Notes: a model not told the origin generated them from the letters alone. A stretch of 64,000 nt of DNA from Ephydatia muelleri (GCA_013339895.1 JABACO010000016.1:2623767-2687766); one strand, 5' to 3'. Positions 36,479 through 48,680 are shown, numbered from the stretch's first letter. Translations and numbers: made by a program.

Positions 36479-39400
36479 TAGTGTTATTTCTAATGAACCC
36501 TATGCCTAGCTCCTGATCTTTGCAAAGTACATACACATGGGCTAAAGCTTGCTGCAATCTTCTTCTACTTTTGACAGCCTTATGATCGATTGGTGTAGTG
36601 TGCTTAGAGTGATTGCTACAGCACTGGATGCAGTTAGTTTAATTAGTTGCTATGTTTATCCATTCCTCAATCCATTTCTAAAAACATCATTAGTCAACCT
36701 GTCCCTTGAAACCCATTGTGGCACACCAAGACATCAACTTTCACATGTCTTATACTAATTATAGAACTGTAGTTTGTTCTGATTGGTTGCATTCTATTTT
36801 AAGGTTGTAGCTCATCAAATGCTCTATGTAGTCATCACGAAATCATTCTCTTGAACGAGTGCTTTAGATTTCTTATCATGTACCTGTACTTGTATATTAC
36901 CATGTTAGTTTTACTCATTGCAACCCATTGAAACCATTATTTGTATCATTGCCCTCAGTGTAACAGCAATATATGTACATGGCAAATCTTCATCAGAGCT
37001 GAAATAATAGTGTAATTTATGTTGTTCCAAACTGTTGTAGTGTGTCCTTGTCATTGGGTATTTGTCTTTGCACGAGAATCGTGACACCAGTTTGAAATCA
37101 ATACATGATGAAACATTTATAGAGAAGAGGGACTTACCCAATGATTAAATAGAGTGGAATCATTACTCCATTGAAAGGTCCTTGCAGTAGTGCAATGTTA
37201 AGGAATAATAGTGTACATGTACCAATGGAAAGGGTCAGTTTGGAGTATTATGGACACCTCTTTGATGATATGTAGTCACCACTGCATGATGCAGCTGAAA
37301 ATGGTCATACAGCTGTGGTGGAGATGCTTTTAAAAGCAGGAGCAGATGTGAATAAAGTAAGCCATTTTTGCAACTGCTGTACAACTTACATTTATTGTGG
37401 TTTGATAATTCTTCAGTGCTGAAGCATGTGTAGATGATTGCATAACTCCCTTTTTATGCACTATGCTGTACATGCTGTGATTGTCCTCAAACCTCTATTG
37501 TATCCTGTAGGGTACGATATTCTGCAAAATTGTACACATTTGCATATTGTGACAATGTAGATGAAGTGCACATAATTTCATTTTTAATATTAATTTAGCA
37601 ATATGTTGCTATCATGATGCCTATAAATTTCAGCTTTTTACTATTCTTTTTTCTATTTCAATGTGAACACGCAAAAATTCTATATCAGATGGTAAGTTGA
37701 GCAGATATATGTATTTAGTAGATGGAATATGCTCGTGGGGTGAGCGTAGTACAGCAGTCAGTCTTAAAGGATGATCATCAACTAAAATATACCTAACACT
37801 AGAAACAGTAATACTTCAGGAAGTATTACTGTTTCTATTGTTAGGTATATTTTAGTTGACGGGTCTTTTCTGCATATGGTTTGTACAGAGTATAGTTTGG
37901 AGTTGAGCCACTAGGAGGGATTGAGGTGCAGAAAGAGATAAAATAACTATGGTTGTGGATGTAGTGTTTCAGAACTTCCTATTTAAGGGCAGCCTCGTAT
38001 CCTGGTAGCTCTACAATTTAACAGTAATTATTTTGTGTTTTGATGGTTACTTTTATGTTAGTGTGTGTTGTGTGGTGTCATACATGCGTGTGTGTATATG
38101 TGAGGGATCATGGGATCTCCCAGTGACTTCATAGGTGTGACTTGAACCCTGTGCCGTGAGACTCGGATATCATAATAATAGGTATTGTAGTCCCTTGTGT
38201 AGGTGTTATGTTAATCCCATTGTAGTACTGTTGTAAAGTTCTGGATGCTCTTGCACCATCGTAGACTACTCGGGGTTCATACTGTACGCATGGAAAGACT
38301 ATAAAAGGTGGTGTATGTGTTCAGTCTTGGTTCCTTGTTTTGATGTGATTGTGATCTATTCGTGTTTAAGCTATACCTCGGTTGTGCTATACATTTCGGC
38401 AAGCGCAAGCCTTACGTTGACCTAAGTGATTCTCCACAGTATACATGTGTCCATGGTACAGCCAATTACAATGGCTCTGTTGCAAAGTGTGCTAGTTATA
38501 TTGAGTTTTTGTATTCTTTGTTTATTAGTACATGCACGTGTTGCTGCATGCTTCTCCTTCCACCGTTTGCCTCTATAGAAGCTACCTGCTGGTTGTAAAT
38601 ATATGTTTGGTGTTTTTTATCACATGATACAATGTCAAGAATATCTAGTACATATAGTTGAAGAGTTTGTACTGTATATTGGTTGGATGAGAATCATTTC
38701 TATGCGCATGGAAACATGCATAAACATGCTGGTGATTGTCCAATGAGCCGGTTATATTGCATGGATCTACATGTACATGTGATACGGTAATAGTGTTTTG
38801 CAAAGTGAGCACATATTTTGTTTTTAATTAAAATTGTTTGTTGCATGATGTCATTACATAAATCCCACCACCTTCTTTTCCTATGTATGAATGCGCAAAC
38901 GTCCAACACAGTTGGTAAGTTATGCATGTATGAGATCATGGCCATGAAACGCATACATTATAAAAACTTTCCAGTACACCTAATGCTTGTGCTGAAGAGT
39001 ATGGCTGATAAACATTCAGTGCCTTACAACTATTTGACAGATAATCTGATTCTCATTGCGTGAAAATCGCTGTGTTAGACGATATTTCAGACTTGTAGAA
39101 TATCAAACAAATTGAAACCTTGAAAATAAATACCAAGGTTAGGTTCTATTTGCATGCTCCTATTACAATAATAAATGACTGTATAATAATAATAATAAAT
39201 AATACTAGATGCTGTGTTGTAAGTGTAATTGAGTCAACTGGCACTGTAAAGGTTCTATTAGATTTCGGAATAAGAATGATTGTACCAACTGCCATCCAGG
39301 AAGACACAAGAGTTCAAGCACAGCCCCCTTCCGCTTTGTCACAGCCTCCTCCCTTGGTGTCCCCTCCCTCCCCCTTCCTCTTCGGCATCTGTGCTCCTTC

Positions 39401-42400
39401 ATCACAGCCTCCTTCCTTGCTGTCACAGCCTCCTTCATTGTTGTCAAAATCTGCTCTCTTTGCCAACACCAGAAATATTCATATGTTCACCTGCATGTGC
39501 TTCCAGCCACCTTCCCACCACAGGCCTCCTCGCCACCGCAGATGCCTTCATCGTCTTCTTCGTCGCTGTCACAGCCTCCCTTTCCACTGCAGCTGCCTCC
39601 AACATCACAGCAGCTGTCTCCACCATTACAACTTCATCCGCTTGTCGCACATTGAGTCGGTCCTTCAGAAAGTGTTGTCCCATTCCAGAGCGCATAGCTC
39701 CGACTACGTAGTGATCCCACCTTACTCTAAATGCCCTAGTTGTTTTTTTCTGGAGGGTTTCCTTCAGCATGGTGGCTGAGCAGGATCTATTAGTTTGCCT
39801 CCTTTGTTCAGAATTGGTTGCAAACTCTAGGAAAGCATCACACTCTCGGCACTGTAGTTCCTCGTTGCCTTTACCGGCAGAAGCCCAGAATGTGGCCACA
39901 TCACCAGCTATTGAGGCAACCATTGGGCCTGCTCTGCCCTCATTTGAAGAGGTTCGCCAGCTCAAATGCTTCACATTATGGTTTGTCCCTAACAATACAA
40001 GACCCTTTTTTTGCTAGAGCACTCTCATCAATGTTGATGTCTATCTTCGTTGACAACTCAGATGAGGCATGGCTTAAACTTTTTATGTTGCCATAATGTG
40101 TCCTGCCCTCTCTATGAAGTAAAGGCCGTAACAGTAAACACATTCCAATCAAAGTCTTGTGCGATCTTTGGACTAGAAAGACTCTTTGGAACCTTGCTGT
40201 GACCTACACCCAGAAAGTCCCATCACAGCAGAAGCAAGAAACCCTAAGGAACCAGTATGACTCAGTTATTTCATTAGCTAAGTTAGGTATGTATGGAAAT
40301 GCATGCAGAATCCCAGTATCGGATGGGTTTGCTTCCCTCAATAATGCTACCTAGGAGCTGCTCAAATCTAAGCACCCAAGCTCTTCTCCACCCACTTCAT
40401 CAGTTGTTCCTAGCACTCAGCTGTTTCTAGGCACTGATTTCAACATAGTTTTGACACTTTTTCCTTTTCCTAAGGGCAATGCAGCTGGCCCTTCTGGCCT
40501 CAGGGTTGAACATCTCATTGATGCAGCTCATGTTTTACCTCCCATATCAATTGGCACATCCTTAAGGGACATTGTCGATCTCCTTGCAGCAGGCAAAGAA
40601 ATTTCAGTTGCCAGGTTTTGGCTGGGGGATGCCTCACCGCATAGAATAAGTTAAAGCAAGGCTCCCCACCTGATATTAGGCCCATAGCCATAGAGGAAAC
40701 CTTAAAAAGACTTACTGGGAATTGTTAAAGATAAAACTTCCTGTTTCTTTGGAGCCTCTTCAGTTAGACGTAGTGTGTTCTAATGGCAGTGAGAAAGTGG
40801 TGCATTCCTTAGAAAATGCATTGAGGACTATTGTGGTCTCCTTCAGAATGCTCCATCTTTTTCCCTGAGCTCCTTCCATGGTACTATGGTACCCATCCCT
40901 ATCTATGGCACCCCCTAGGCCATGTAACGTCTGAGCCAGTTGTACAGCAGGGAGATCCTAGGCCCTTGTTCTTTGCTTTTGTTCTGCTCAAGGTCATAGC
41001 TGTCATTGATGCTGCTGATGACTGTTATCATCTTATTCTACAGGCCTGGTACTTAGATGATGGGATGGTGGCTGGTCCCGAACATGCTGTCCTCTTCATA
41101 ATTGAAGACCTCGGCCCATCATTGGGTATCTTCATCAATTCATCCAAATGTGTAAATTTCAGCCAATGTGATATCTCCATGTTTTTCCCTGCTATGAAGG
41201 TTTCACACTTACGTCACACGTCACATGTGTGTTTGTGGTGCTCCTATCGGTGACTATCTGTATTGCACAGGTTTCATTGCTACCCTAAACTTGAAGATGT
41301 TGCTGCTATTGACCCACAGATGGTTTTAACCTTCTGCGCCTATGTAGCAGCTTTTGTAGGATGGTGCACCTACTGTAGCCAGGTCAAACCCCCCTCCCCC
41401 CTCAAGCTTGACTGCTGATTCTTTGAAGATGCTTGACTATAATGTTAGATGATGCTTTTCAAAGTGTCTCTCTTTAGATCTCGCAGAGACAGCCCACTCT
41501 TGTGCTGCTGTCATTGCATCTTTGTGTTCATCGGGTTTTGCCACTGTTGATAACATCATGAGTTCATCTCATTCATGCAGTACATACCTTTAACAGCCTA
41601 GTTTCTTCCTCAAATGCCACGGCACCAAAGTCAGCCATTAAGTCTGCCCCCTCACAAAGGTCTCTCTCTCTCATCAGTTGGATACTTTTTCATTTAATGG
41701 CTTGTGTGGAACAGCAACTCCAGCAAACAAAGCCCGCCTCCATTCAACATCTGCTTCATTTGTCACTTCATGGAACTCAGTCTTTCCTTCAGAGGTACCA
41801 GGTCTGCACTTTGATCCAAGTGAGAACAGCCATTATGTGGTGGTTGGGCTTGGACACCTCAAGGACCTCATGCAGTCTACTCTGTCCTGATATAGCAATG
41901 GATCTACTCGGCCACCATGCAGTGTACTGTAGGTGTGGTGGCGCCATAATCAGCTGTGAGATGTCTTTGTAGACCTTTGGTCATAGGGCATACTTTGGGT
42001 GCAGGTAGTTGGATGCATGCTTACAGATTCCCCCTTCAAGGATGCTGCTATGAGAGCCATGGAAATTGATCCATCCACCTGTACTGAAATGTTACCTTCC
42101 ATGTCTTTGCACCCTTGGTGACAGGGTGTGAATGGAGAGCAGCACCAGTGGCAAGCTTAGTGTGATATAAAAGATATTGCACTTTTTGGGCGTCTGACAA
42201 CTCACTAAACGTCTCATTGTACCCCAACAGCCTTGTGCTGCTTGCACCACTATTCCAAAGTCAACACTAGTTGCTGCAAAAATCTTCAGATGATGAGATG
42301 GATCAGCTTGCTCTTCTTGGACTGAATGGCTTCAAGAACTGTTGTCACCTCTGGCTCAGCTGAACTCAAAATGAGAAGACTCTTACTAGTAGCTCAATCT

Positions 42401-45400
42401 CATTCAATTGGATGTCATCATTGATTTGGCACTTCGTGGATTTAGCTGAAACCTTTTCTGTGATGAGGTTACAAACGTTTTTTGCAGGGGGATGATCCTG
42501 TGATTCTGTTGCCCTAAATCATTACACATCTACATAATTTATGGTGCACGAATATCTTTTTGTTTAGAACCACAAAGGCCACAATTGCCATCGGTGGTGT
42601 GCAATGTGGCTTCAGGTAATAAGCTATCTATTATACTTACATGTAGGTAGCAACTGGCTAAGGTAATCATGCTCACCTTTTGAACATAAACGGTATTTTC
42701 AGACAACCTCTTTATGCTGTCATTTTTGGATGTATGGTTAATTAATGTGTTAATTATTCTACATGTTATGTAATAGACCAAAAGGCGGGATTTCAAATCC
42801 CCACCCGTCCGCCAGTGGACTGACTACAAGTTACATTTCACGTTCTTAAAATCTATGCTCTCTTGAAAAATAACTGTGTAATTTAGTCTCATGCTGTTCA
42901 TTTGGCCAGCCTGGAAACTCATTACCAGCTTTAGTATATGCAACTCACACATGCACCCATCTATTCTACCAGAGACACTTCCTGTTGCTGAATACTACAA
43001 GCTTCTTGGCCATTGCAGGACCACAAGCATCCATTAGGACGCTGTATTCAGTTGTCTCCACTAACCTATTTGGGCTATTAACTTGAATGGTTCCTCAACC
43101 AACAGAGGCAACAGCTTGTCACTCGTTTTGAGTCACGTATCTTGGCTAACATACTGTTTGAAACAAGCTATCCACTGACCCCAGACAATCCTGTCTGTGA
43201 ATGTAGCTAATGGTGATTGCAATATAACTCACTTGCCACTTATAATAAGTTAGGACAAATACATATGTACACAATGTGAAGACCTTAACTATTTTGCGGG
43301 CAACAGCGCAATATTGCACCACAGCTGTGAAGCTACATTTTTACCTAACCATTGCCGTTTTTGGAGTCAACAACACATTTTTCAGAGGAAATGTTTTTTG
43401 GTTTTGTACGAATCAAATCCACATGAATTGTTTACAAAGAACGTTTTCCTGCAACACGGAAACGTGTATTCCTCACAATACCGCAATAACTGCCAACACC
43501 CGCGAAACAGTTAAACTACTGTAGCATATTCAATTGAATGCTATATTTGTATTTAGCAATGATTGTTTTACATGTAAAATTTGGGTATTATTAAAGCTAT
43601 GCTATGGTATTACATATGGTGATGGGATGGCGCTGTCTCAAGGGGTAATGTGTAGTATAGCAATCTGTATCCAGCCGGACTTTTGGCTTGCTATTCTTTC
43701 CTGCAAATGAATTACTGCACCCAGTTATCATTGAGGCTATCTACAGCTTGAGCTACTCAGAGTGGCTGAAGTGGCAGTCAGTTGGACATTGTATCAGAAT
43801 AAGGGCAGCAGTTTAGGACTTTCATTATTTTTAGTGAGCTTCACATCCTGGTAGAGTGCAGTTAATGCTTTCAGGTGCTTATTACCATACTTGCATCAAT
43901 GCTGTTCTGATGACAATTCCAATCAAATTACAACTCAAGCTTCACATAGACATAGGTTTCAGTTCGATTGCATCCCATTATGTGATTAGTGTGCTGAACA
44001 TTTGTCAAATGTATATTCAATCTTGTTTATTGGATGTTAACATGCAGTTTTCGGCTCATCCACACATTAGCAAGCTGTGATTGTCAAAGCACAATTCAGA
44101 AGTTTAACATTGTTCTCCCATGCAGTATGGTTCCACTCCCCTTCACAAAGCTGCTGAAAAGGGTCAATATGATGTGGTGGTAGTCCTGTTATCATACAGT
44201 GCTGATGGCACTTTACAGGATACGGTATGAAACATTCATGTTTTGTGTTGCTATACAGTGTATATATATCAAGCAATGATATTTCATATAACTGGATCCT
44301 AGCATTAAAGGAAGGGTAAGGAGGTATTTAGTGGTTGGGAGATGAAGGTTGCTTGCATGCCCTGCCTCTATCAGCTAGGTAAACTAGGAAACATGGTAAC
44401 ACGGTAAGGTCCTTTGAGCGTGGAGTGATAACTAAGTTGATTTAATTCTCTTTCTCCTTCTATGCTTGACAAAAAGATACTGTACTACTGTGCAGGCTCC
44501 ACAACACAAAATGAAGGCCTCTTTTACTACAGTACATTGCCGAAACCAATTTGAGACAACTATGATGTGGTCCTGGCATCTTAACCCAAGATGTTACAGA
44601 CTGTATCTAGGTTTCTTAATAATGGATTTGCAATCTGTGGAAGAAGCAATGAATGACATTTATATCGGGTTCAGAGAGAGGGTGGTAGTGGGAAAGATAT
44701 CCCCACCCTCTTCCCTTCCTTCCTCTTTTGATATGCAACTATTGCTGTATTATACCTTTGCATGTGTAGACTAGTTGATCTAAGAGTTGTTGCTTTGCAG
44801 TGATGGGGGAGATAGGGGGCTTTCCCTTCTCAGTAGCCTTAGGGCCTCTGTATCAATCAAATGCAATTTAGAATAAGTGCAATACATTATACACTCAAGA
44901 ATAACAGCTGCTTATTCCTATCAGTTTGTTGGCTAGTTCTGACCAATTTGAGAGCGAGCATGCAAATTGATATGCATGTATTATTAAAGCTTATAGACAA
45001 GTCTGTGGCCTGTTGAAGTTCTAGTCCTGTTTGATTGGGTGTGATCCATAGAGTTTTGAACCTACTGGCCAAGGGTTTACCTTCAGGTAGTAGTTTCTAG
45101 TGCCTTCAAGGTAAAAGTACCTCTTCCCAGACCAAGCCAGATGCAGTCTCTTGAATGATGTGGACAGTGTTACTGACCATCCTGAATTTGCCACTGCATG
45201 TCTTCATCTTTACATTGCTTTGGCTGCTTTGTGGAGTGTACTTCAATTCTCCCATCCAAACTAGTGGGGATGAATTGCAATATTTACACACATTGTCCTA
45301 CATTGCAGAGAAGCCTTTTCTGAATGAATACTGGATGTATGCATTATCTATCAATTAGAACTATGTGGAGACAAATGCAGGCATAAAATAAAAATATGGC

Positions 45401-47935
45401 TGCATGATGTAACTAACACCTTGCTCTGAATGGAAGTGGAATGTATAGTCATGCACACCATTCATGTTTAATCAAAAATGTAATTCGCATTGAAACATTT
45501 ATTGTCTCACATGTTTATATTTCGTCTGCTTTTGTGGACTGCTGATTATTTGCACATAGGTTTAGGCAAAACTGTGACACAATGGTAGGCTAAATTATTA
45601 TACATGTATGTGAAGTCTGGTTCTGCATCATATGCACACATACATACACAACACAGCACAACCACACACACACATGCACACACACATACACATGAACATG
45701 CAGAAATGTATTCTGAAGTTATGGATATGAACAGCATTGTGTTGCTAGCAGTCTTGTCCTGAGTTATGTGTAAATTGAGGAGGATAAAGAAAGAGTACAT
45801 TTACTTTGGGAAAAAAATGATCTTATGGCTGCACACTGACATGGAGTTGTCTTTAGACCATGCGCATTCATGGAATAGCAACATCTCTGAACTGTTCTTT
45901 TTTTACTTCTAGTTACATTGCCACAATCAGCTAAACTATGTGATAAACATGGGGACTCCTTTCTTCATGATATTTATCACAGGGTCATATGAGACACATT
46001 CTAGTGTTGTAGGGATTCCATTATACGCATCATAAGCACAAAGTTTGAGGTCTATCATATTCACTCCAAGTCTTAAGGAAAAACTCATTTTATTGCATTT
46101 GTTCAGAACTTTAAAAATACTTCATCTACGGTACATGTGTCAAATGTGTTTTGGCTTAATCACGTAACTGCATATAACTTTTATCTGCACTTTTCTCAAA
46201 GTGGAACCAAGTAAAAAGGAATATAATGAAACTGCATGCCACAGATACATTTATACATGCTCTATAGTACATATGTACGCTGCATTATGCATGCCCTGAA
46301 ATGTGTACACATGTAGAAATCTAGAGACATAAGTGTGATTCAGAACTTGTTCATGTTTTGAAATCTTTAGCTCTACATTGTACCACCTGTAGAGTTATGT
46401 ATATGTCGTACATGTACGGTAATATAAAGATTTCTGTTTTTAGAATGGGAGAACAGCGCTTGACCTAATAGTACTGAAATATAAAGAAGACATGGCTCCA
46501 CTATTCTTAAAGGTGAGACAGAAATGATCATAACCTTAGTGCACTTATGTTAACATTTTAAGTTGTTACTTGGACATTATTATAGTTAGCAGGAATTACC
46601 TGTGTCTCTTGCTATTTATTACAGAACTCAGCAGAATCGCTAACAGATGCAAAAAAACAAATTCCACAAAATTTATCTGCAACTGAAGTGAAATTACGTT
46701 TAGTTGAAAAAAGAGCATCCATTGGAGATAAGAGAGCTGTTGTAGCCGAGAAGAGGGCCTCTGTAGCAGAAGAGAGAGCTGTTGTAGCTGAGAAGAGGGC
46801 TTCTGTAGCAGAAGAGAGAGCTGAGAAGAGGGCCTCTGTAGCAGAAGAGAGAGCTGTTGTAGCTGAGAAGAGGGCTTCTGTAGCAGAAGAAAGGATCAAG
46901 GCATCAGAAATGGAGGCAATTGCTGCTGAAAAGAAGGCCACAAATGCTGTTGCCAAGGTGACCATATTTGAGGATAGGACCAGGAAAGCTGAAGATGCTG
47001 TGAAGATGTTGCAAGACGCTGCACGTATATCTGATGCCAGAATTGCAGAGCTTGTGCAAACCAATGCAGCTTTGGAGGGAAGGGCCACAAGAGCAGAACT
47101 GCAGATCCGTAACCTGACCTCACAATGCAGACAACTGCAGGAACAGCTTGATAAAGGCAAAACACCATCCTGGATTGTGAAGAAGGAAGACATTTTATTG
47201 ACCGACAAAGAGTTAGGCAGAGGGGGGTGGGGTGTGGTGAAGGCAGCAAGGTTCTGTGGGCTTGAGGTAGCTGCTAAGCTCCTTCATGGAGCAATCCTAT
47301 CTCCCCACAACCAGCAGCTGTTCAAAAGGGAGATGAACATGGCTGCATCGGTACGCCATCCTAACATATTGCTATTCATTGGAGCTACCATAGATCAAGA
47401 GTGTGTCATCCTCACAGAGTTGATGCAGACATCCCTAAGGGCAGTTCTAGAAGATAAGGTAACCAACGGGTTATCAATGTCTCGCCAGCAAGTATCCAAT
47501 ATTGCTATGGATGTGGGTAAAGCCCTTAACTATTTGCACTTAATGAAACCTGATGCCATCATTCATCGAGATGTAAGCAGTAGCAATGTACTTCTGGAGC
47601 CCTTAGGAGCACATATGTGGATTGCCAAGTTATCAGACTTTGGTTCTTCCAATTTTGCACGCCAGGTAACCACAGCTGGCCCCGGTAATTTCACCTATGC
47701 AGCCCCTGAGAGTTCTGATCCTGATCTGCAATCTCCCAAAATGGATGTCTTTAGCTATGGAATTCTTCTTTTGGAAATGTCAGGTGGTTGTTTTCTGGAG
47801 GTGAAAATAAGGCAAGACCTCATTCAGGCGCTTTCCTGGTCAAAAATGCAGACAATGGTTTTGGAATGCACAGCGAAGGACCCAAAACGTCGTCCAAGCA
47901 TGGCTGAAGTGCTGATTAAACTTCCTAATATTTAA
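35681..47935 (+). CDS. Ankyrin-repeat, coiled-coil protein kinase (TKL-like), 3' part or whole
   Basis: Likely cytoplasmic signalling kinase. Phase-0 exons: 35681-35761 and 37276-37356 (27 codons each, TPLDDAARKGD and SPLHDAAENGH ankyrin units), 44126-44224 (full 33-residue unit, STPLHKAAEKGQ), 46444-46512 (NGRTALDLI) and the last exon 46625-47935. In that exon (436 residues), residues about 22-185 form a charged coiled coil with a repeated 14-residue RAVVAEKRASVAEE unit. The kinase follows: glycine loop GRGGWG (198-203), VAAK lysine 218, HRDVSSSN (314-321), DFG (338-340) and an APE-like AAPESSD. The usual HRDLK lysine is serine. The N-terminal exon is not identified. Between the first two ankyrin exons, about five residues of a normal repeat are missing even if the 3-nt site at 36045 is used, so a small exon may be overlooked. 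A reverse-transcriptase element lies in the intron after 38.9 kb. Confidence 0.8.
36432..36477. repeat. (GT)n microsatellite
   Basis: About 23 uninterrupted GT dinucleotides in an intron of the ankyrin-kinase gene. Confidence 0.95.
37778..37859. ncRNA. 82-nt near-perfect hairpin (miRNA-precursor-like or micro-MITE)
   Basis: TCAACTAAAATATACCTAAC at 37778 starts a 39-base arm whose inverted copy ends at 37859, with one mismatch and a loop of about four bases. It sits in an intron just after the 37689 acceptor-NNN-donor site. The length fits a microRNA precursor. The almost perfect pairing and tiny loop fit a small inverted-repeat transposon better. Confidence 0.4.
39280..42350 (+). mobile_element. 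Degenerate reverse-transcriptase retroelement
   Basis: Broken frames in order: a Pro/Ser-rich leader (39280-39711); 39769-40354 with SIFVDNSDEAWLKLFMLP; 40451-40654 with KGNAAGPSGLRVEHLID; and 40831-41253 with the reverse-transcriptase blocks VVQQGDPRPLFFAFVLLK and the catalytic AWYLDDGMVAG, then LGIFINSSKC. The C-terminal part (41678-41972) ends in a Cys/His segment (LLGHHAVYCRCGG). Stops and frameshifts separate all blocks, so it is not active. It lies inside an intron of the ankyrin-kinase gene, in the same orientation. The clade is not assigned: no endonuclease was recognised. Confidence 0.8.
42351..44125. other. Intronic DNA, nothing recognised
   Basis: Between the reverse-transcriptase element and the third ankyrin exon I see no conserved protein segment. 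A string near 43530 (CAATTGAATGCTATATTTG) resembles the arms of the foldback element at 56.3 kb, suggesting a small fragment of that family. Confidence 0.4.
44490..45992 (+). pseudogene. Two decayed ankyrin exons between live ones
   Basis: 44493-44603 follows an acceptor-like CAG and resembles the 44126 exon in places (GGCTCCAC, AACTATGATGTGGT) but has lost its frame. 45913-45990 follows CTTCTAG and reads AKLCDKHGDSFLHDIYHR, an ankyrin start (DxxGxxxLHD), before a stop. They suggest that the gene once had more repeats. Confidence 0.35.
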
Positions 47936-48370
47936 ATGGTTGTCATTTGCCAATATGAGGCGATGTTATGTAGCGTAATTCTGAAACTGGAATTACAGTA
48001 GTATGCACTTTATGTACTAGAAAGAGAACTGGAATTTGATGTGATATAATTGGACTCCCATTAAATTTGCATGCTCTAAGATAACTTGCAATTGTTCGTA
48101 GCTGAATATCTTACATGTTTTGGTGAAGCCATATGAACAAGTTACTTCTGGACATCCAAATATGGGCTATTGCGGCCACTATTGACATGCATGGGCTGAA
48201 ATGGATATAAATGGCCTTGTCAATAGAGTAGCTAATATACGCAGTGCATGCATGCATCGAATTGGAGAATCACAAGCCAATACAGCTGATTATGAAGAGT
48301 GTTCCTGAAGCGTGGTATAAAGCGTGGTAAATGGCATGCGCGCAGGTGCAACAGTAGCGACGCCAACAAA
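47936..48370 (+). other. 3' flank of the ankyrin-kinase gene
   Basis: Non-coding DNA following the TAA at 47933-47935; presumably the 3' untranslated region. No clear AATAAA was noted. Gypsy similarity begins near 48380. Confidence 0.5.
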
Positions 48371-48379
48371 TGGAACGAC

Positions 48380-48680
48380 GAGACGAAGGCGGTATAAAGC
48401 TCCCAACGCTATTACAAGGTGAAGCGCTCGCATCATGGCTAGAAGCCTAGAACTGAGAGCGGAGGTGAAAAAGTCCTACGCCAATGCACAGAGAGGAGCT
48501 ACTGGCAGCCATGATGCCAACGATCTTCTGCATCCTGGAGAGGTTCCGGCAGAGGAGATGGTCCCCGGCGAAGCGCTGCCAGTGTTCCTGCATGACCTAA
48601 AGCAGCTGCCGGAACCAGCCATACTCCGGCTTGACTCCTCAGCCAACCAGTTTGTGGCGGGTTATCACGAAAATTAATCT
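48380..48680 (+). mobile_element. Gypsy-type gag fragment, frameshifted
   Basis: 48388-48450 reads KLPTLLQGEALASWLEA, 48466-48560 continues with KSYANAQRE in a shifted frame, and 48551-48675 gives MVPGEALPVFLHDLKQL, then NQFVAGYHEN. This order and wording match the capsid region of Ty3/Gypsy elements. At least two frameshifts and a stop make it a relic. The protease-like piece at 51.0 kb may be the same element, split by later insertions. Confidence 0.65.

Larger units (their letters stand above)
13014..38914 (+). other. Series of 28 acceptor-NNN-donor sites (candidate 3-nt microexons)
   Basis: Each site reads (Y)CAG, three variable bases, GTAAG. Triplet positions and sequences: 13014 CCG, 13707 GAG, 16186 GGT, 16927 GGG, 17668 GGG, 18917 TTT, 19819 GCA, 20561 CCG, 21299 GAG, 22017 GAG, 22932 TTT, 23707 ATT, 24472 TGG, 25205 TCG, 25938 TCG, 26685 TGG, 27418 TCG, 28151 TCG, 28898 CCG, 29615 GAG, 30328 GAG, 31046 CCG, 32751 TCG, 33496 ATA, 36045 GGG, 37689 ATG, 38912 TTG. 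At 23262 only two bases (GT) precede GTGAG. Upstream of most lie a pyrimidine stretch (TTTTTTCATCTTTCTCTTC) and a branch-point-like CTTAAAC. Splicing is not shown by sequence alone. The sites could equally be relics of longer exons. Confidence 0.4.

Noticed and set aside
39205-39995. Minus-strand open frames of 80 and 183 codons
   Set aside because: They are the antisense of the retroelement's Pro/Ser-rich leader, and the + strand carries the recognisable retroelement motifs.
46612-47208. Minus-strand open frame of 198 codons over the coiled coil
   Set aside because: It is antisense to the repetitive + strand coding sequence, with a Ser/Ala-rich composition dictated by the 42-bp repeat.
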